A DNA stretch of 64,000 nucleotides from Desulfosporosinus lacus DSM 15449 (GTDB taxonomy: Bacteria; Bacillota; Desulfitobacteriia; Desulfitobacteriales; Desulfitobacteriaceae), in assembly GCF_900129935.1 (NCBI RefSeq), contig NZ_FQXJ01000013.1, positions 1 to 64,000 on the forward strand, in the 5' to 3' direction. Shown piece by piece: positions 26,623 to 35,761 of the stretch (its first letter is position 1; every line of letters starts with the position of its first letter). The notes beneath the pieces were generated by a model, which worked only from the letters and a program-made list of their open reading frames with translations, was not told the origin of the DNA and searched no databases. The position numbers were made by a program, and so were the translations under genes.

Positions 26623-27786
26623 TCATAAATCCGTTTCAACATAACGTGCGATTACGGTGCCCATAACCAAAGCCCATACCGGAGCGCTAATATTAAAGAT
26701 CGTAATATTCGATACGGCAATGACAAACGTAAATGCCGCACTCAATTTCATTGTTGGCTTGGAGAAACCTACGGATAAACTATTTCCAAACACACCTATT
26801 AGGGCGAAGCCTACAAGTATTGAAACAAACGCCGAAGGCAAGGCTTGAATCCAGGGAACCAGCTTCCAGGCAAACAGACCGAATAATAGGATGATAACCC
26901 CTGAAACGACCGCTCCCATATAACGTTTCTTCTGCGGACCGGCCTCTTCATCCGAACAAATCGCTGTCATCATTCCTGCTACATTAGCCGATTGTCCTCC
27001 AAAGAAACTGGTAATAATCGAAAAAATACCACTTAAAGCTATAATCCGATTTACGGGAGGGCGATAATGGTTTTGTTCTAAAGCCCCAATCCCAACCGCA
27101 GCATCATTACTCAAAATAAGCAGAGCAAGGGGGATTGAAACAGAAAGGAAGCTTAGTGGGTTAAAAACCGGATATTGAGGCGTTGGAAAGATAAATGATG
27201 ATACCAATGCACCACTATTTAACGGTTGTGTTATAAGTAACAATGTAAATCCTGTCATAATAGCCGCAACCATTGGCGGAATCCGCTTATTCCATTTGCT
27301 AAAAATAAGGAATGCGACAAGAGATACTCCACCAACCAGTGGTAGTTGGTGGATAGAAGTTGCGAAAGTCACCATGTACTTTGTAATCATTCCCGCTAGC
27401 ATCACAGAAATGATTTGTTTGGGGACATATTCGAGCAGTTTAGAAAAAACACCCAGACAGCCAATCATTAGCATCAACAGCCCTGCAAAAATATAGGACC
27501 CGATAAGCTGATGATATGTAAATTGGGTTGTTACGGTTGCTAGAAATGCAACCCCAGTAATAGAGTGGGCACCAACAATCGGCATACGATAATACAGGGG
27601 GATCAGAATACTATAAAGCCCACCGAAGACATAGACAGAGAACATCCAAAGAATAGTCTGGTTCATTGTAAAGTTACCCTTAGATGCGGCTTCTAAAATA
27701 ATGACTGGTGGACCAGTTATGGCTAAGAGACCAGATGCAATTCCTGCAACAAAATTTTTATAATTCAAATCTCCTAAAGTTCTCAT
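26623..27786 (-). CDS. BenE-family (benzoate/H+ symporter-like) transporter
   Basis: This 387-aa membrane protein has about 12 hydrophobic segments. The N-terminal GIASGLLAITGPPVIILEAA, the GAHSITGVAFL segment and the SNDAAVGIGALEQN region fit the BenE family, distantly related to nucleobase-ascorbate transporters. Benzoate transport is known for some members, but many are uncharacterised. The ATG follows AGGAGATTAATAC. A Nudix gene ends 29 nt upstream on the same strand, so the two may share a transcript. Confidence 0.85.
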   Translation of the reverse strand: MRTLGDLNYKNFVAGIASGLLAITGPPVIILEAASKGNFTMNQTILWMFSVYVFGGLYSILIPLYYRMPIVGAHSITGVAFLATVTTQFTYHQLIGSYIFAGLLMLMIGCLGVFSKLLEYVPKQIISVMLAGMITKYMVTFATSIHQLPLVGGVSLVAFLIFSKWNKRIPPMVAAIMTGFTLLLITQPLNSGALVSSFIFPTPQYPVFNPLSFLSVSIPLALLILSNDAAVGIGALEQNHYRPPVNRIIALSGIFSIITSFFGGQSANVAGMMTAICSDEEAGPQKKRYMGAVVSGVIILLFGLFAWKLVPWIQALPSAFVSILVGFALIGVFGNSLSVGFSKPTMKLSAAFTFVIAVSNITIFNISAPVWALVMGTVIARYVETDL

Positions 27787-27815
27787 GTATTAATCTCCTA
27801 TTGTTTTTCCGACAA

Positions 27816-28226
27816 TCATAAGGATTGTTTTAATTTCTCCACTAGGGGAATATCCGCAGGAGCAAACTCATATAAGTCTAATTCATACGAATGAGCCCAG
27901 GCGATTTTGCTGTGCACTTTTAGCGTGAAGTTTCCAGAAATCCACTTACACCAAAAAGCCATTAGTTTGATGCTTCCAGTTTGATACGTATAAATACTCT
28001 CACCAAAGAAATCCAAAACGTCTATCTCAACGTCTAATTCTTCGTTAATCTCACGTTTTAAGCATTCTTGCAGACTCTCACCAGGTTCAATCTTACCACC
28101 CGGGAACTCCCATTTGCCTGCTAATTTATCATTATCTGCCCGTTGAGCAATCAGGACCTGATCGTTCTTCACGATAATTGCTGCTGTTACTTCTCTCATA
28201 ATAGTCGTCTCAACCTTTCCCAACAT
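27816..28226 (-). CDS. Nudix hydrolase (MutT-like)
   Basis: This roughly 130-aa protein carries a complete Nudix box, G-x5-E-x7-REINEELDV, in GGKIEPGESLQECLKREI. It opens TAAIIVKNDQVLIAQR like MutT enzymes that remove oxidised nucleotides such as 8-oxo-dGTP. The preceding KWEFPGG block is also typical. The ATG at 28199 is an equally good start, since neither has a strong ribosome binding site. Substrate assignment is by family resemblance only. Confidence 0.9.
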   Translation of the reverse strand: MLGKVETTIMREVTAAIIVKNDQVLIAQRADNDKLAGKWEFPGGKIEPGESLQECLKREINEELDVEIDVLDFFGESIYTYQTGSIKLMAFWCKWISGNFTLKVHSKIAWAHSYELDLYEFAPADIPLVEKLKQSL

Positions 28227-28497
28227 CTGACAATTGTCATCTAATTCTTAAGATACTTGACTAGTAACAGATCAATTATACTATCTGACAGTATCAAAAA
28301 GCGAAATAAACATCTGCATCCAATACAGCGACGATCCTGCTTTCTAAATAAATTTCAGAGTTAAGTTTGAAACAACTTAACTAACTCAGCGAAAGTCATA
28401 GACCTCCATTTGTATTTTTCATCATAAAATATAAAAATCCTGCATCAACTACACAAATCTTTACATTTATTGCATGTATTATAGAGTTTTCCTTAGT

Positions 28498-28650
28498 GAA
28501 CTCGTCCAGCTAAAGCTGAACATCGAGTCTTAAGTGAGGGACTCTTTTCCCACCGAAGCAGAGCACGAGGACCGACTCCCACTTGAATAAGAGAGAGTCT
28601 AAGGATCGGATAAATTCTCCCATCGAGTGAAACTTTATTCTAGTAAATAA
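28498..28650. other. intergenic region with nested inverted repeats
   Basis: The roughly 540-nt gap 28227-28765 has no gene. Its middle shows ACTCG/CGAGT around an AGCT-AAAGCT hairpin, and an overlapping alternative GAGTC/GACTC. AAGTGAGGGACTC and GACTCCCACTT could pair at long range. The mutually exclusive pairings look like a structured RNA or a repeat element, but I cannot name it. Confidence 0.35.
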
Positions 28651-28765
28651 ATAGTTGTCGTAGCAACCTTTTAATAGTATATTTATTTTGTCAGTAAAAC
28701 CATTTAAAATTGCTGCTAATTGTTAAGTTATTTCTGGAATATAATAACCATGAGGAGGGGTCCTG

Positions 28766-29947
28766 ATGTCTAGAGCTAATTCCCTGGCAAATGATCGTAT
28801 ATGGAATAAAACTTTCTTTCTAATTCTATCTGTGTCATTTCTGATGTTTCTGTCGATGTATATGCTGTTGCCGACGCTCCCTTTATATGCTCAAACCCTT
28901 GGAGGTAATGAAACAATAGCAGGAACAATCGTTGGAATCTTTACGCTTTCTGCAGTCTTAGTACGCCCATGGTTTGGAAATTTGCTTGACCGGAAGGGTA
29001 GAAGAATAATTCTTATCATTGGGGTTAGTATTTTTCTAGTTTCAGTACTTGCCTACAACTTTGCCTTTACTATTCTTAGCTTACTGGCGCTAAGAATAGT
29101 TCACGGTATTGGATGGGGTGCATCCACTACCGCCACTGGAACAATGGCATCAGATGTTATACCGGCTTCCAGACGAGCTGAAGGAATGGGTTATTATGGA
29201 ATTGCTGCCACAATCGCGATGTCTCTCGGGCCAGCTTTAGGACTATACTTAATCAAGTACAGCAATTACTCTGTTTTGTTCACAAGCTCAGCGATTTTGG
29301 CCAGCCTCGGATTAGTAGGTTCCTTTTTTATTAATTATGAAATACCACGAATAAAAACTCAGACAGAAAATAAATCACCCGTTGTAAAAGGTGTAATCTT
29401 AGAGAAAACCGCCTTGCCACCAGCCTTGGTTTTGTTCTTTATCACCCTTACCTACGGTGGTATAATAACCTTTTTGCCTTTATACGCAGACTCCCGCGGA
29501 GTAAAGAACATTGGCATCTTCTTTACTGTCTATGCCTTGGTCTTATTATTTAGCCGCCCACTCATCGGAAAACTGGCAGACCGGTATGGTGTTCGTAAAT
29601 TTCTGGTTCCCGGAATATTATTGATAGGTATCGCTTTGCTTTTGTTAGTTAAAGCATCTTCCTTGCCAATGTTTCTACTGGTAGCTGTTGTTTACGGCCT
29701 TGGCTTTGGAACCGTACAGCCAATTTTAAACGCCTTGGTTATATCCTTATCTCCACCCGAACGCAGAGGCGCCGCGAATGCAACATTTGCTGTAGCAATG
29801 GACTTGGGTATTGGGTTAGGTGCTGTCGCTCTCGGATTCTTAGCACAAAAAACGAGCTACGTATACATGTACGGCAGCTCTGCGATTTTTGCACTGTTTG
29901 CACTAGTTATGTACTATGCCTTACTCCGCAAAAAATTGCCCTTATAA
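28766..29947 (+). CDS. MFS transporter (drug/metabolite exporter-like)
   Basis: This 393-aa protein has 12 predicted membrane helices. The MFS loop between helices 2 and 3 is present as RPWFGNLLDRKGRRIILI, and a second copy RPLIGKLADRYGVRKFLV opens the C-terminal half. It resembles the YfcJ/YwoG-like exporters. The substrate is unknown. The ATG follows GAGGAGGGG. The gene stands alone, with a possible terminator downstream at about 29980-30028. Confidence 0.9.
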   Translation: MSRANSLANDRIWNKTFFLILSVSFLMFLSMYMLLPTLPLYAQTLGGNETIAGTIVGIFTLSAVLVRPWFGNLLDRKGRRIILIIGVSIFLVSVLAYNFAFTILSLLALRIVHGIGWGASTTATGTMASDVIPASRRAEGMGYYGIAATIAMSLGPALGLYLIKYSNYSVLFTSSAILASLGLVGSFFINYEIPRIKTQTENKSPVVKGVILEKTALPPALVLFFITLTYGGIITFLPLYADSRGVKNIGIFFTVYALVLLFSRPLIGKLADRYGVRKFLVPGILLIGIALLLLVKASSLPMFLLVAVVYGLGFGTVQPILNALVISLSPPERRGAANATFAVAMDLGIGLGAVALGFLAQKTSYVYMYGSSAIFALFALVMYYALLRKKLPL

Positions 29948-29979
29948 CCAAGAAATAAGAACCTGACCTTATCTATAAT

Positions 29980-30028
29980 CCCCAAGGAAGCAAGATTATA
30001 AAATACTATCTTCTCAAGGGGAGTATTT
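29980..30028 (+). terminator. possible terminator after the MFS gene
   Basis: A CCCC...GGGG outer stem with an inner AAGAT/ATCTT stem is followed by AGTATTTTC. The stem is interrupted and the T-run is short. Confidence 0.4.
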
Positions 30029-30041
30029 TCACTAGCATAAA

Positions 30042-30848
30042 CTAAATTGCAAGATCCTGTCTCTCAAACACTCTTTTTGCGTAATACCAGAGGACTGCTG
30101 AACAGACATTAAGCCCTATAATCGGCCCTGTTGGGTTTGTAGTTCCTTCTAATATAGATTGGGGCTGATACCACCGGAAGAGAGAGAGGTTTCTCAGCCA
30201 AGAATATTTATCACTGAGTCCACCTGCGATATCCAGACTGTAAAATAACAGGGTTAACCCCGCTGCATAAGTTACAGCACGTTCTTCTTCAACTAACCAC
30301 GCTGAGAAGAATAGACTATAGAGTTCAATCAGCGTGAATAATGCAAGCCCTAAGATTCCTAAGAGGATATAATTTCCATGGTTGATTGGAATTCCAAAAC
30401 GAGAAGTACCGAAAAAGAGTCCCCCGATTGTGACAGCAACTAAAACAGCTCCTGAGCTCACTAACACTCCAGCCTGAGTTGATAGAATCTCACCTCGAGA
30501 TACTGGTGTAGATAGAAGAAGTGCCAAAGAGCAATCATCGATCATTTTGGCTAACAGGGCATTTGCAGTTTGAATTCCATGAAAGGCCATGAGCATAACC
30601 CAGATCCTTGAAAAAAACTGGCCTGAAATAAAGGCTTCAAATGTATCTGTACGTGCATTTTCAGGAACTCCGAACACCGTCTTTACAGCAGATGGAATAG
30701 ACTCTGCCACCTGTGCTACCGCCGGATTCTTAGCAACTACAGGGTAAACCCATGTCAGAAGTCCCTCGTAGAGAAAAATCCCTGTGGAAATCGCGGCTAT
30801 TTTCTTGCGGTGTTGTTTAAACATTGCCCGAAACAATGCTCTATTCAT
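30042..30848 (-). CDS. ABC-2 type exporter permease
   Basis: This 268-aa protein has six hydrophobic segments and a basic N-terminus (FKQHRKKIAAI), consistent with an ABC-2 transporter membrane subunit. I prefer ATG 30848, with a GGTGGGGTG site upstream, over a GTG two codons earlier. It lies 51 nt downstream of the ABC ATPase gene and should form the exporter with it. The cargo is unknown. Confidence 0.82.
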   Translation of the reverse strand: MNRALFRAMFKQHRKKIAAISTGIFLYEGLLTWVYPVVAKNPAVAQVAESIPSAVKTVFGVPENARTDTFEAFISGQFFSRIWVMLMAFHGIQTANALLAKMIDDCSLALLLSTPVSRGEILSTQAGVLVSSGAVLVAVTIGGLFFGTSRFGIPINHGNYILLGILGLALFTLIELYSLFFSAWLVEEERAVTYAAGLTLLFYSLDIAGGLSDKYSWLRNLSLFRWYQPQSILEGTTNPTGPIIGLNVCSAVLWYYAKRVFERQDLAI

Positions 30849-30899
30849 AGTCACCCCACCTTAAGTTGTAACTTTAGTCTCTCGTTAAAACCGCGAGAA

Positions 30900-31775
30900 C
30901 TACCGATAAAAATCCATAAAGGCCTCTTCTAACTCCAAAGAACGTTGCCTAAAGCTTATTACATGAACCTGAGTCAGAGCCAGCCATAGTTTATCCATTT
31001 CACCCGTAACACGGATCATACAGGATTTCTCCTGAATATTGACTAGATTTAGTTGCCTTTGTTTAAGAAACTCTAATTCCTCTTCTTTCTCGACTTCAAT
31101 TTCAAACGTTTGATGCTCCGCATCTCTAAGCTGAGAGATACTCTGAATGGTTAAAAGTTCTCCCTCACGAATTATTCCAACGTGTTCACATGTGCGATCA
31201 ATCTCCACAAATTGGTGGGAAGACATAAACAAAGTCTTTCCTCTTTTCTTTTCCCCCAGGATTAAATCAATAAATACTTTTTGCATTAAAGGGTCTAATC
31301 CGGAAGTCGGTTCGTCAAAAATAAGAACTTTCTTATCCAACATTAAGGCCGCAATTATCCCTAACTTCTGCTTCATCCCCTTAGACATCTTCCGAATGAG
31401 AATTTTTAGATCCAATTCCAGGGCACTTGCTAAATAATCTCGATTCCTCTTTATTTGCCGTTTATTGCCATGCATTCTGGCAATGAGATCTAAGAAGTCA
31501 AGGGCTGTTAAGCTCTCCATAAAATGAAGTTCGCCCGGCAGGTAGCTGATGATCTTTTTAACTTCTGCTTTTTCTTTCCAGCAATCAATTTCATTTATAG
31601 TTACTCGTCCTGAATCCGGCTTTAAAAATCCCATTAGAAGACGAATGGTCGTTGTCTTCCCTGCCCCATTCGGTCCAAGAAACCCAAACGCTTTTCCAGC
31701 ATCAACTTGAAAATTAAGATTCCTTACTCCTCGTCCTTCAGAATACAATTTGTTGAGTTCTTTAACCTCAATCAT
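30900..31775 (-). CDS. ABC transporter ATP-binding protein
   Basis: This 291-aa protein has Walker A FLGPNGAGKTTTIRLL, a Q-loop/linker region, signature MSKGMKQKLGI, Walker B LIFDEPTSGLDP and the H-loop in MSSHQF. A C-terminal accessory region follows about residue 215, as in drug and antibiotic exporters. The ATG at 31775 has AGGAAGAG 8 nt upstream; an open extension to 31865 would overlap the methyltransferase gene and has no ribosome binding site. Together with the permease it makes a two-gene exporter following a methyltransferase. Confidence 0.92.
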   Translation of the reverse strand: MIEVKELNKLYSEGRGVRNLNFQVDAGKAFGFLGPNGAGKTTTIRLLMGFLKPDSGRVTINEIDCWKEKAEVKKIISYLPGELHFMESLTALDFLDLIARMHGNKRQIKRNRDYLASALELDLKILIRKMSKGMKQKLGIIAALMLDKKVLIFDEPTSGLDPLMQKVFIDLILGEKKRGKTLFMSSHQFVEIDRTCEHVGIIREGELLTIQSISQLRDAEHQTFEIEVEKEEELEFLKQRQLNLVNIQEKSCMIRVTGEMDKLWLALTQVHVISFRQRSLELEEAFMDFYR

Positions 31776-31842
31776 TTCTTCACTCTTCCTTAGTAAAACC
31801 TCTTCTTTAAGAACTTGAATTTCAAGATACTGAGTTGATTTT

Positions 31843-32853
31843 TCACTCCAACGGCTTTCTGGCAAAGAAATAATGAGAGACTTTAAAAGGTAACGGAATC
31901 ACTTCAATCTGACTAAAACCAGTTCGTTCTAAGAGATCCAACATCTCTTCTTCCAAAGGTAATCCCTCAAAACCCTCATGACAGGCCAGAAAAAAGCTCA
32001 TTAAATTTTGTGGAATATGGGTCTTGAATATTTGAAAAGCAGGAGCTCCTCCGCGCAGAGCTGTCAAAATCCCGATTTGTCCGCCTGGTCTTAATAGTTG
32101 CATCAGCGAATTTAAAAGTTCCCTGCGTTTTTCACCGTCGAAATAGTAGATATTGTTATTAAGCAGACAACAATCATACGTTCCCGGAGTATCTTTGAAC
32201 TCAAAAACATCCATCGACTCGATTCGAATTCGCCCTTGATAAGATTCCGTTGCAACTCCAGCCCGATTAGCTATGGAGGGATTAATCTCAAGACCCACTC
32301 CTCTTAATCTCGGAAATTCTTCGGCCAATCTTTGTAGCAACACTGCTTCCCCGCAGCCTGCATCTAAAACGTTATACCAACGATCCTTTTCACATTTCCC
32401 CTTAAGCACCGGCCAGACAAATAGTTCTGAAGATTTAGAGGCTCTGGAGATGAGCTCATTTTCCATTTCACTATCCATCTGTCCCCGAGGAATTTTACTC
32501 TTAATTAAATCAGGCAATTGCGCAAAACAAGGCCCCCAATGAAGGGCAAACTCTTTATACATCGCTTCTAGGCCATAGTCACGGTAATCATGAATGGCTC
32601 TGCCTGTTTTACTCAGTTGATATCTTCCATTAGTGAAAACTATGAGTTCTTGACTCTTAGCCTGTTCCAGCCAATGATCCAGTAAAAGCGCGTCCCAATT
32701 TGGGTTTTCTGCCAGTATATTCTCTTTAGTCTCTTCTTTCAGAAGGCGTTCCCAAAGATTAAGTTCATACCCAGTATGAACAAGCCATAGAAACCCTAAA
32801 TTTTCCATGAGCGAAACTGTTTTTCCGAGAAGCGCCAACATTCCTATTTGCAT
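31843..32853 (-). CDS. SAM-dependent methyltransferase (class I)
   Basis: This 336-aa protein has an N-terminal helical, winged-helix-like part (about residues 20-110), then a class I methyltransferase fold with the SAM-binding loop VLDAGCGEAVLLQRLA near 163 and a GVGLEINPSI segment. That two-part layout matches small-molecule O-methyltransferases. It precedes an ABC exporter on the same strand, which may export a methylated compound. The start follows AGGTGGACCC. No other biosynthetic gene is nearby. Confidence 0.82.
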   Translation of the reverse strand: MQIGMLALLGKTVSLMENLGFLWLVHTGYELNLWERLLKEETKENILAENPNWDALLLDHWLEQAKSQELIVFTNGRYQLSKTGRAIHDYRDYGLEAMYKEFALHWGPCFAQLPDLIKSKIPRGQMDSEMENELISRASKSSELFVWPVLKGKCEKDRWYNVLDAGCGEAVLLQRLAEEFPRLRGVGLEINPSIANRAGVATESYQGRIRIESMDVFEFKDTPGTYDCCLLNNNIYYFDGEKRRELLNSLMQLLRPGGQIGILTALRGGAPAFQIFKTHIPQNLMSFFLACHEGFEGLPLEEEMLDLLERTGFSQIEVIPLPFKVSHYFFARKPLE

Positions 32854-32890
32854 GGGTCCACCTCATCTAAAATATTCGTTAGAAAATTCG

Positions 32891-32922
32891 GCTAGCGCCA
32901 GTCCTTCAGGCGCCAGCGCTAG
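32891..32922. repeat. inverted repeat upstream of the methyltransferase gene
   Basis: CTAGCGC and GCGCTAG flank a GC-rich core. It lies about 40 nt before the methyltransferase start, where it could act as an operator or an mRNA 5' hairpin. Confidence 0.4.
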
Positions 32923-33090
32923 TAAAGTTCTAATATACTTCTAAAAATCGTATTTTGACTGGCAAAGTCACTTTATACTTTATGCCTTAAAGCTTATTCT
33001 TGTTTGATCAGTGGTGCGCTTAAGTTGCCTGTTTTGCAACCTATCTATACTTTACTTTATGTTTATTACTAAACAGTAGTGTCTGTCTCT

Positions 33091-34401
33091 CTAGCCCCTC
33101 CGAAAAAACCTCCATATATTTCCAATCAACAACTTCTTCCAAATGAATTTTTGACTAATCGGTTTAACTTGTTCAAGCAAGCTTATAGAAGGGTCTATCT
33201 CTTTTAAAGTTTTCTCCAGAGTCAGCAAGGTTTTACCTAAGAGAACAAATTCAGAAGGAATGTGAATTCCATGCCGAAAAATAATATCAAAAAAGTCCTG
33301 AATTGATTCCCCCATTTCAACTCTCTTATGAGTAACGTCCATATGTTTATGGCGTAAAGCAACAATATCTGCTTGGAATATTTTTCGGTCCACTGTATCA
33401 GCAACTATCCCCATTTGCGAGAGAGTCTTTAAAATCAATGCATCATTTCCTCGAACGAGTCCAGAAACTAATGACAACATTTCATTTCTCATAGAACGGG
33501 ATAGATGTCCGGAAATCCCGAAATCGATCAAGGCAATTTTATCGTTGGGCAAAATAAGAATATTACCAGGATGAGGATCACCATGGTAACTCCCATCCAG
33601 AAAAATTTGATGAAGAAGCGCTTTACTTAATCGATCGCCGATTCGTTGAGTATTATAAGTGGTTTCCCGTGTAACTTTTAGCAATGGAATCCCTGAAATA
33701 TACTCCATTGTTAAAACTGAAGGATAAGTCAATTCCCAATAAATCTTCGGAATTACTAAATCAGAATTTCCCTTACAAGATTTTGAAATTTTTTCGGCAT
33801 TTTTCCCTTCATTAAGAAAATTCAATTCCCCTTTGATCGTCTCGGAAAACTCCTCAAATATCAAGCGAATAGGATAGCGTTTTCCCCACTGAGTTCTTTG
33901 TTCAATTCGGCTGATAAGGACTTGGAAAATTTCCAAATCTATTTTAACGGTCTCGCGAAGAAATGGTCGCAGTACTTTTACTGCCACCCTTTCCCCATTA
34001 TGCAATACTGCCCGATGTACTTGACCAATCGACGCCGCTGCAAGCGGAATAGGATCAAATTCTTTAAAGACTGACTCCATACTGGACTCTAAAGAATCCT
34101 CGACTACTCTGCATACTATTCCAAAGGAAAGCGGGGGAACACGGTCTTGGAGTTTCTCTAATTCGCGAATTATAGGTTGCGGAAGTAAATCGGACCGAGT
34201 ACACGCTATTTGTCCAATCTTAATAAAAGCCGCGCCCAGTTCCTCGAAGGCCTTTCTCAGATGAACTCCAACAATTCCTAAGTTTTTCTCCTGCATTGTG
34301 TTTAAATTTCCAGGGATAAGCAAATATCCGAATCCATGTCTGACGAGTACGGAAAGGATCTCGTAGTAACGTGCAAAATGTCTCTCCGGTATTCCAAACA
34401 T
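33091..34401 (-). CDS. ABC1/UbiB-family atypical protein kinase
   Basis: In this 436-aa protein the family hallmarks are the KxGQ motif in AFIKIGQIACTRSDLLP, the Ala-rich loop AAASIGQVHRA, the Lys of VAVKVLRP, a HGDPHPGNILIL catalytic loop and the metal-binding ALIDFG. UbiB proteins support quinone synthesis in many bacteria; clostridial homologues are often of unclear function. It is shorter than E. coli UbiB because the C-terminal membrane helices are missing. The ATG follows GGGGAGTTTCAGT. It is monocistronic. Confidence 0.9.
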   Translation of the reverse strand: MFGIPERHFARYYEILSVLVRHGFGYLLIPGNLNTMQEKNLGIVGVHLRKAFEELGAAFIKIGQIACTRSDLLPQPIIRELEKLQDRVPPLSFGIVCRVVEDSLESSMESVFKEFDPIPLAAASIGQVHRAVLHNGERVAVKVLRPFLRETVKIDLEIFQVLISRIEQRTQWGKRYPIRLIFEEFSETIKGELNFLNEGKNAEKISKSCKGNSDLVIPKIYWELTYPSVLTMEYISGIPLLKVTRETTYNTQRIGDRLSKALLHQIFLDGSYHGDPHPGNILILPNDKIALIDFGISGHLSRSMRNEMLSLVSGLVRGNDALILKTLSQMGIVADTVDRKIFQADIVALRHKHMDVTHKRVEMGESIQDFFDIIFRHGIHIPSEFVLLGKTLLTLEKTLKEIDPSISLLEQVKPISQKFIWKKLLIGNIWRFFRRG

Positions 34402-34511
34402 ACTGAAACTCCCCGTTTCTTTAGGCTACTTATATAGTAATGGAACTATTAGCATAACGTGACAACGATTCCGCGCCCTAGAGTCTTTAACTCAACTTTA
34501 ATAGTCTAAAT

Positions 34512-34554
34512 GAAAAACTGGAGAACAAATTGATGTTATCAATTTATTCTCCAG
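34512..34554 (-). terminator. terminator of the DUF2089 operon
   Basis: The stem CTGGAGAA-AAATTGAT with its complement (one mismatch, GTT loop) is followed on the minus strand by TTTTTC. It lies about 55 nt after the last gene of the operon. Confidence 0.8.
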
Positions 34555-34608
34555 CTCTTAATCAGGTTTTGTAATTGCTTCTAAATTCTTGAGAGACTAT
34601 TGGGATTT

Positions 34609-34944
34609 TTAACGAGTTATCTTTATAAAACCCCAGTTGGCTAAGGATACCATAATTGACACAAGAAAGGCGACACCAAACCCATGCACTGCAAATCCTG
34701 GGAATAGCGCACTGGTAAGCAAGATCATCCAAGTATTAATCACAAGTGTGAAAACTCCTAAGGTTAATAGATTCAGCGGAATAGTCAATATGATCAACAA
34801 TGGACGAATGATTAAATTGACAAGACCCAGGACCATTCCCGCTCCGATAAAATGGAGCAGGGTTGCCGCTTCTATAGGCAAAAACCGGGCTGCAACAAAA
34901 AACACAAGTGCATTGACCAGAAGACGATAGATTTGTAGTTTCAA
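34609..34944 (-). CDS. small membrane protein, phage-holin-4_2 / YvlD-like
   Basis: This roughly 111-aa protein has four membrane helices and a GLVNLIIRPLLIILTIPLN segment typical of this family, which includes YvlD of the Bacillus subtilis yvlABCD envelope-stress operon. TTG 34944 has GGAGGG 6 nt upstream and is my preferred start; a GTG at 34962 overlaps the preceding stop (GTGA). It is fourth in an operon with a DUF2089 regulator and a SHOCT-like protein, which suggests membrane homeostasis rather than lysis. Confidence 0.85.
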   Translation of the reverse strand: MKLQIYRLLVNALVFFVAARFLPIEAATLLHFIGAGMVLGLVNLIIRPLLIILTIPLNLLTLGVFTLVINTWMILLTSALFPGFAVHGFGVAFLVSIMVSLANWGFIKITR

Positions 34945-34958
34945 TCTCTTCCCTCCGT

Positions 34959-35285
34959 TCACCTTAAGCTAATTTTGACCTGAATATCTCCTGACTTAAC
35001 ATCGACGACATCCAGCCCTTTATATTTCCGTAAATCTTTGCTGACGGCATGCGCCACAGAGATAATTCCACTTGGAGAAAATGTTTTAACCCAATTCAAA
35101 TGTTTTCGATCCTTCTCATCTCGAGGAAGTGGAATATGTTTTAAAGCTATTTCCCCAACCCAAGCTAAGTTGGTAAGAGCCATGAAGACTTCATCTACAA
35201 CCCAGACAGGTATCGGCAATCTTAATCCCCTATGCTTTTGAGTTTTAACTTGGACTATTAACAGCATGGCTGTTTTAGTCCACAT
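34959..35285 (-). CDS. hypothetical protein in the DUF2089 operon (108 aa)
   Basis: This soluble protein contains PIPVWVVDEVFMALTNLAW and a C-terminal VDVKSGDIQVKISL strand segment. It overlaps the SHOCT-like gene by about 11 nt and its stop is coupled to the next gene. Its opening GTG has no clear ribosome binding site, consistent with translational coupling. The family is not recognised; it may be a distant relative of the SHOCT-like C-terminal domain, since both end in a VEV/KV-rich strand. Confidence 0.6.
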   Translation of the reverse strand: MWTKTAMLLIVQVKTQKHRGLRLPIPVWVVDEVFMALTNLAWVGEIALKHIPLPRDEKDRKHLNWVKTFSPSGIISVAHAVSKDLRKYKGLDVVDVKSGDIQVKISLR

Positions 35286-35706
35286 ACACTTCCACCTTGA
35301 TTCTTCCCTCTACTGGATCAGCAACTTCCACGTCTACGATTTTACCATCTAGGCTTTCTTCAATTATACTTGCAAGTCCCTCCACATCTATGTCATGTAA
35401 ATCAAGGCCCTTCATCTCCAACTCCGCGCGCTTGTCTGCTGGAATAAAACTCATTGCATAAACCACAAGTTTGGAAGCAGAATGTATCAGACTTAAAGGG
35501 ACATTCACATTCACCTTCAATGTTTTCTCACCAACTACTCGAACCCGCAAGAAGCGTTCTCCTCCCGACAATATGTCTTTTTTGATATGCGAGGCCTCCT
35601 TATGGGAATTTCCCTCCTCAATTGCCTTAAGTAAATCCATACCTTCTGCGGCTGTCAGCTTCCCTTCTTGAATCATCTCGAGAATTTTCATCTTTTCACT
35701 ACTCAT
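35275..35706 (-). CDS. SHOCT-like domain protein (YvlB/LiaX-like)
   Basis: This 143-aa protein opens with a short helical domain, KMKILEMIQEGKLTAAEGMDLLKAIEEG, which matches the SHOCT-like motif seen at the N-terminus of YvlB and LiaX. A beta-rich region (KTLKVNVNVPLSLI and later VDVEVADPVEGRI) follows. I use ATG 35706 with AGGAGAG 6-7 nt upstream. Operon partners are DUF2089, a hypothetical protein and a four-helix membrane protein, a set linked elsewhere to envelope stress. Confidence 0.8.
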   Translation of the reverse strand: MSSEKMKILEMIQEGKLTAAEGMDLLKAIEEGNSHKEASHIKKDILSGGERFLRVRVVGEKTLKVNVNVPLSLIHSASKLVVYAMSFIPADKRAELEMKGLDLHDIDVEGLASIIEESLDGKIVDVEVADPVEGRIKVEVYVD

Positions 35707-35761
35707 ATACAACTCTCCTTTCAACGCAATTGGACTTTCAAAACTAACTATAACTCAAGTG

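Noticed and set aside
34609-34962. prophage remnant because of the phage-holin-like gene
   Set aside because: It is a four-helix membrane protein inside a DUF2089/SHOCT-like operon, with no other phage gene nearby.
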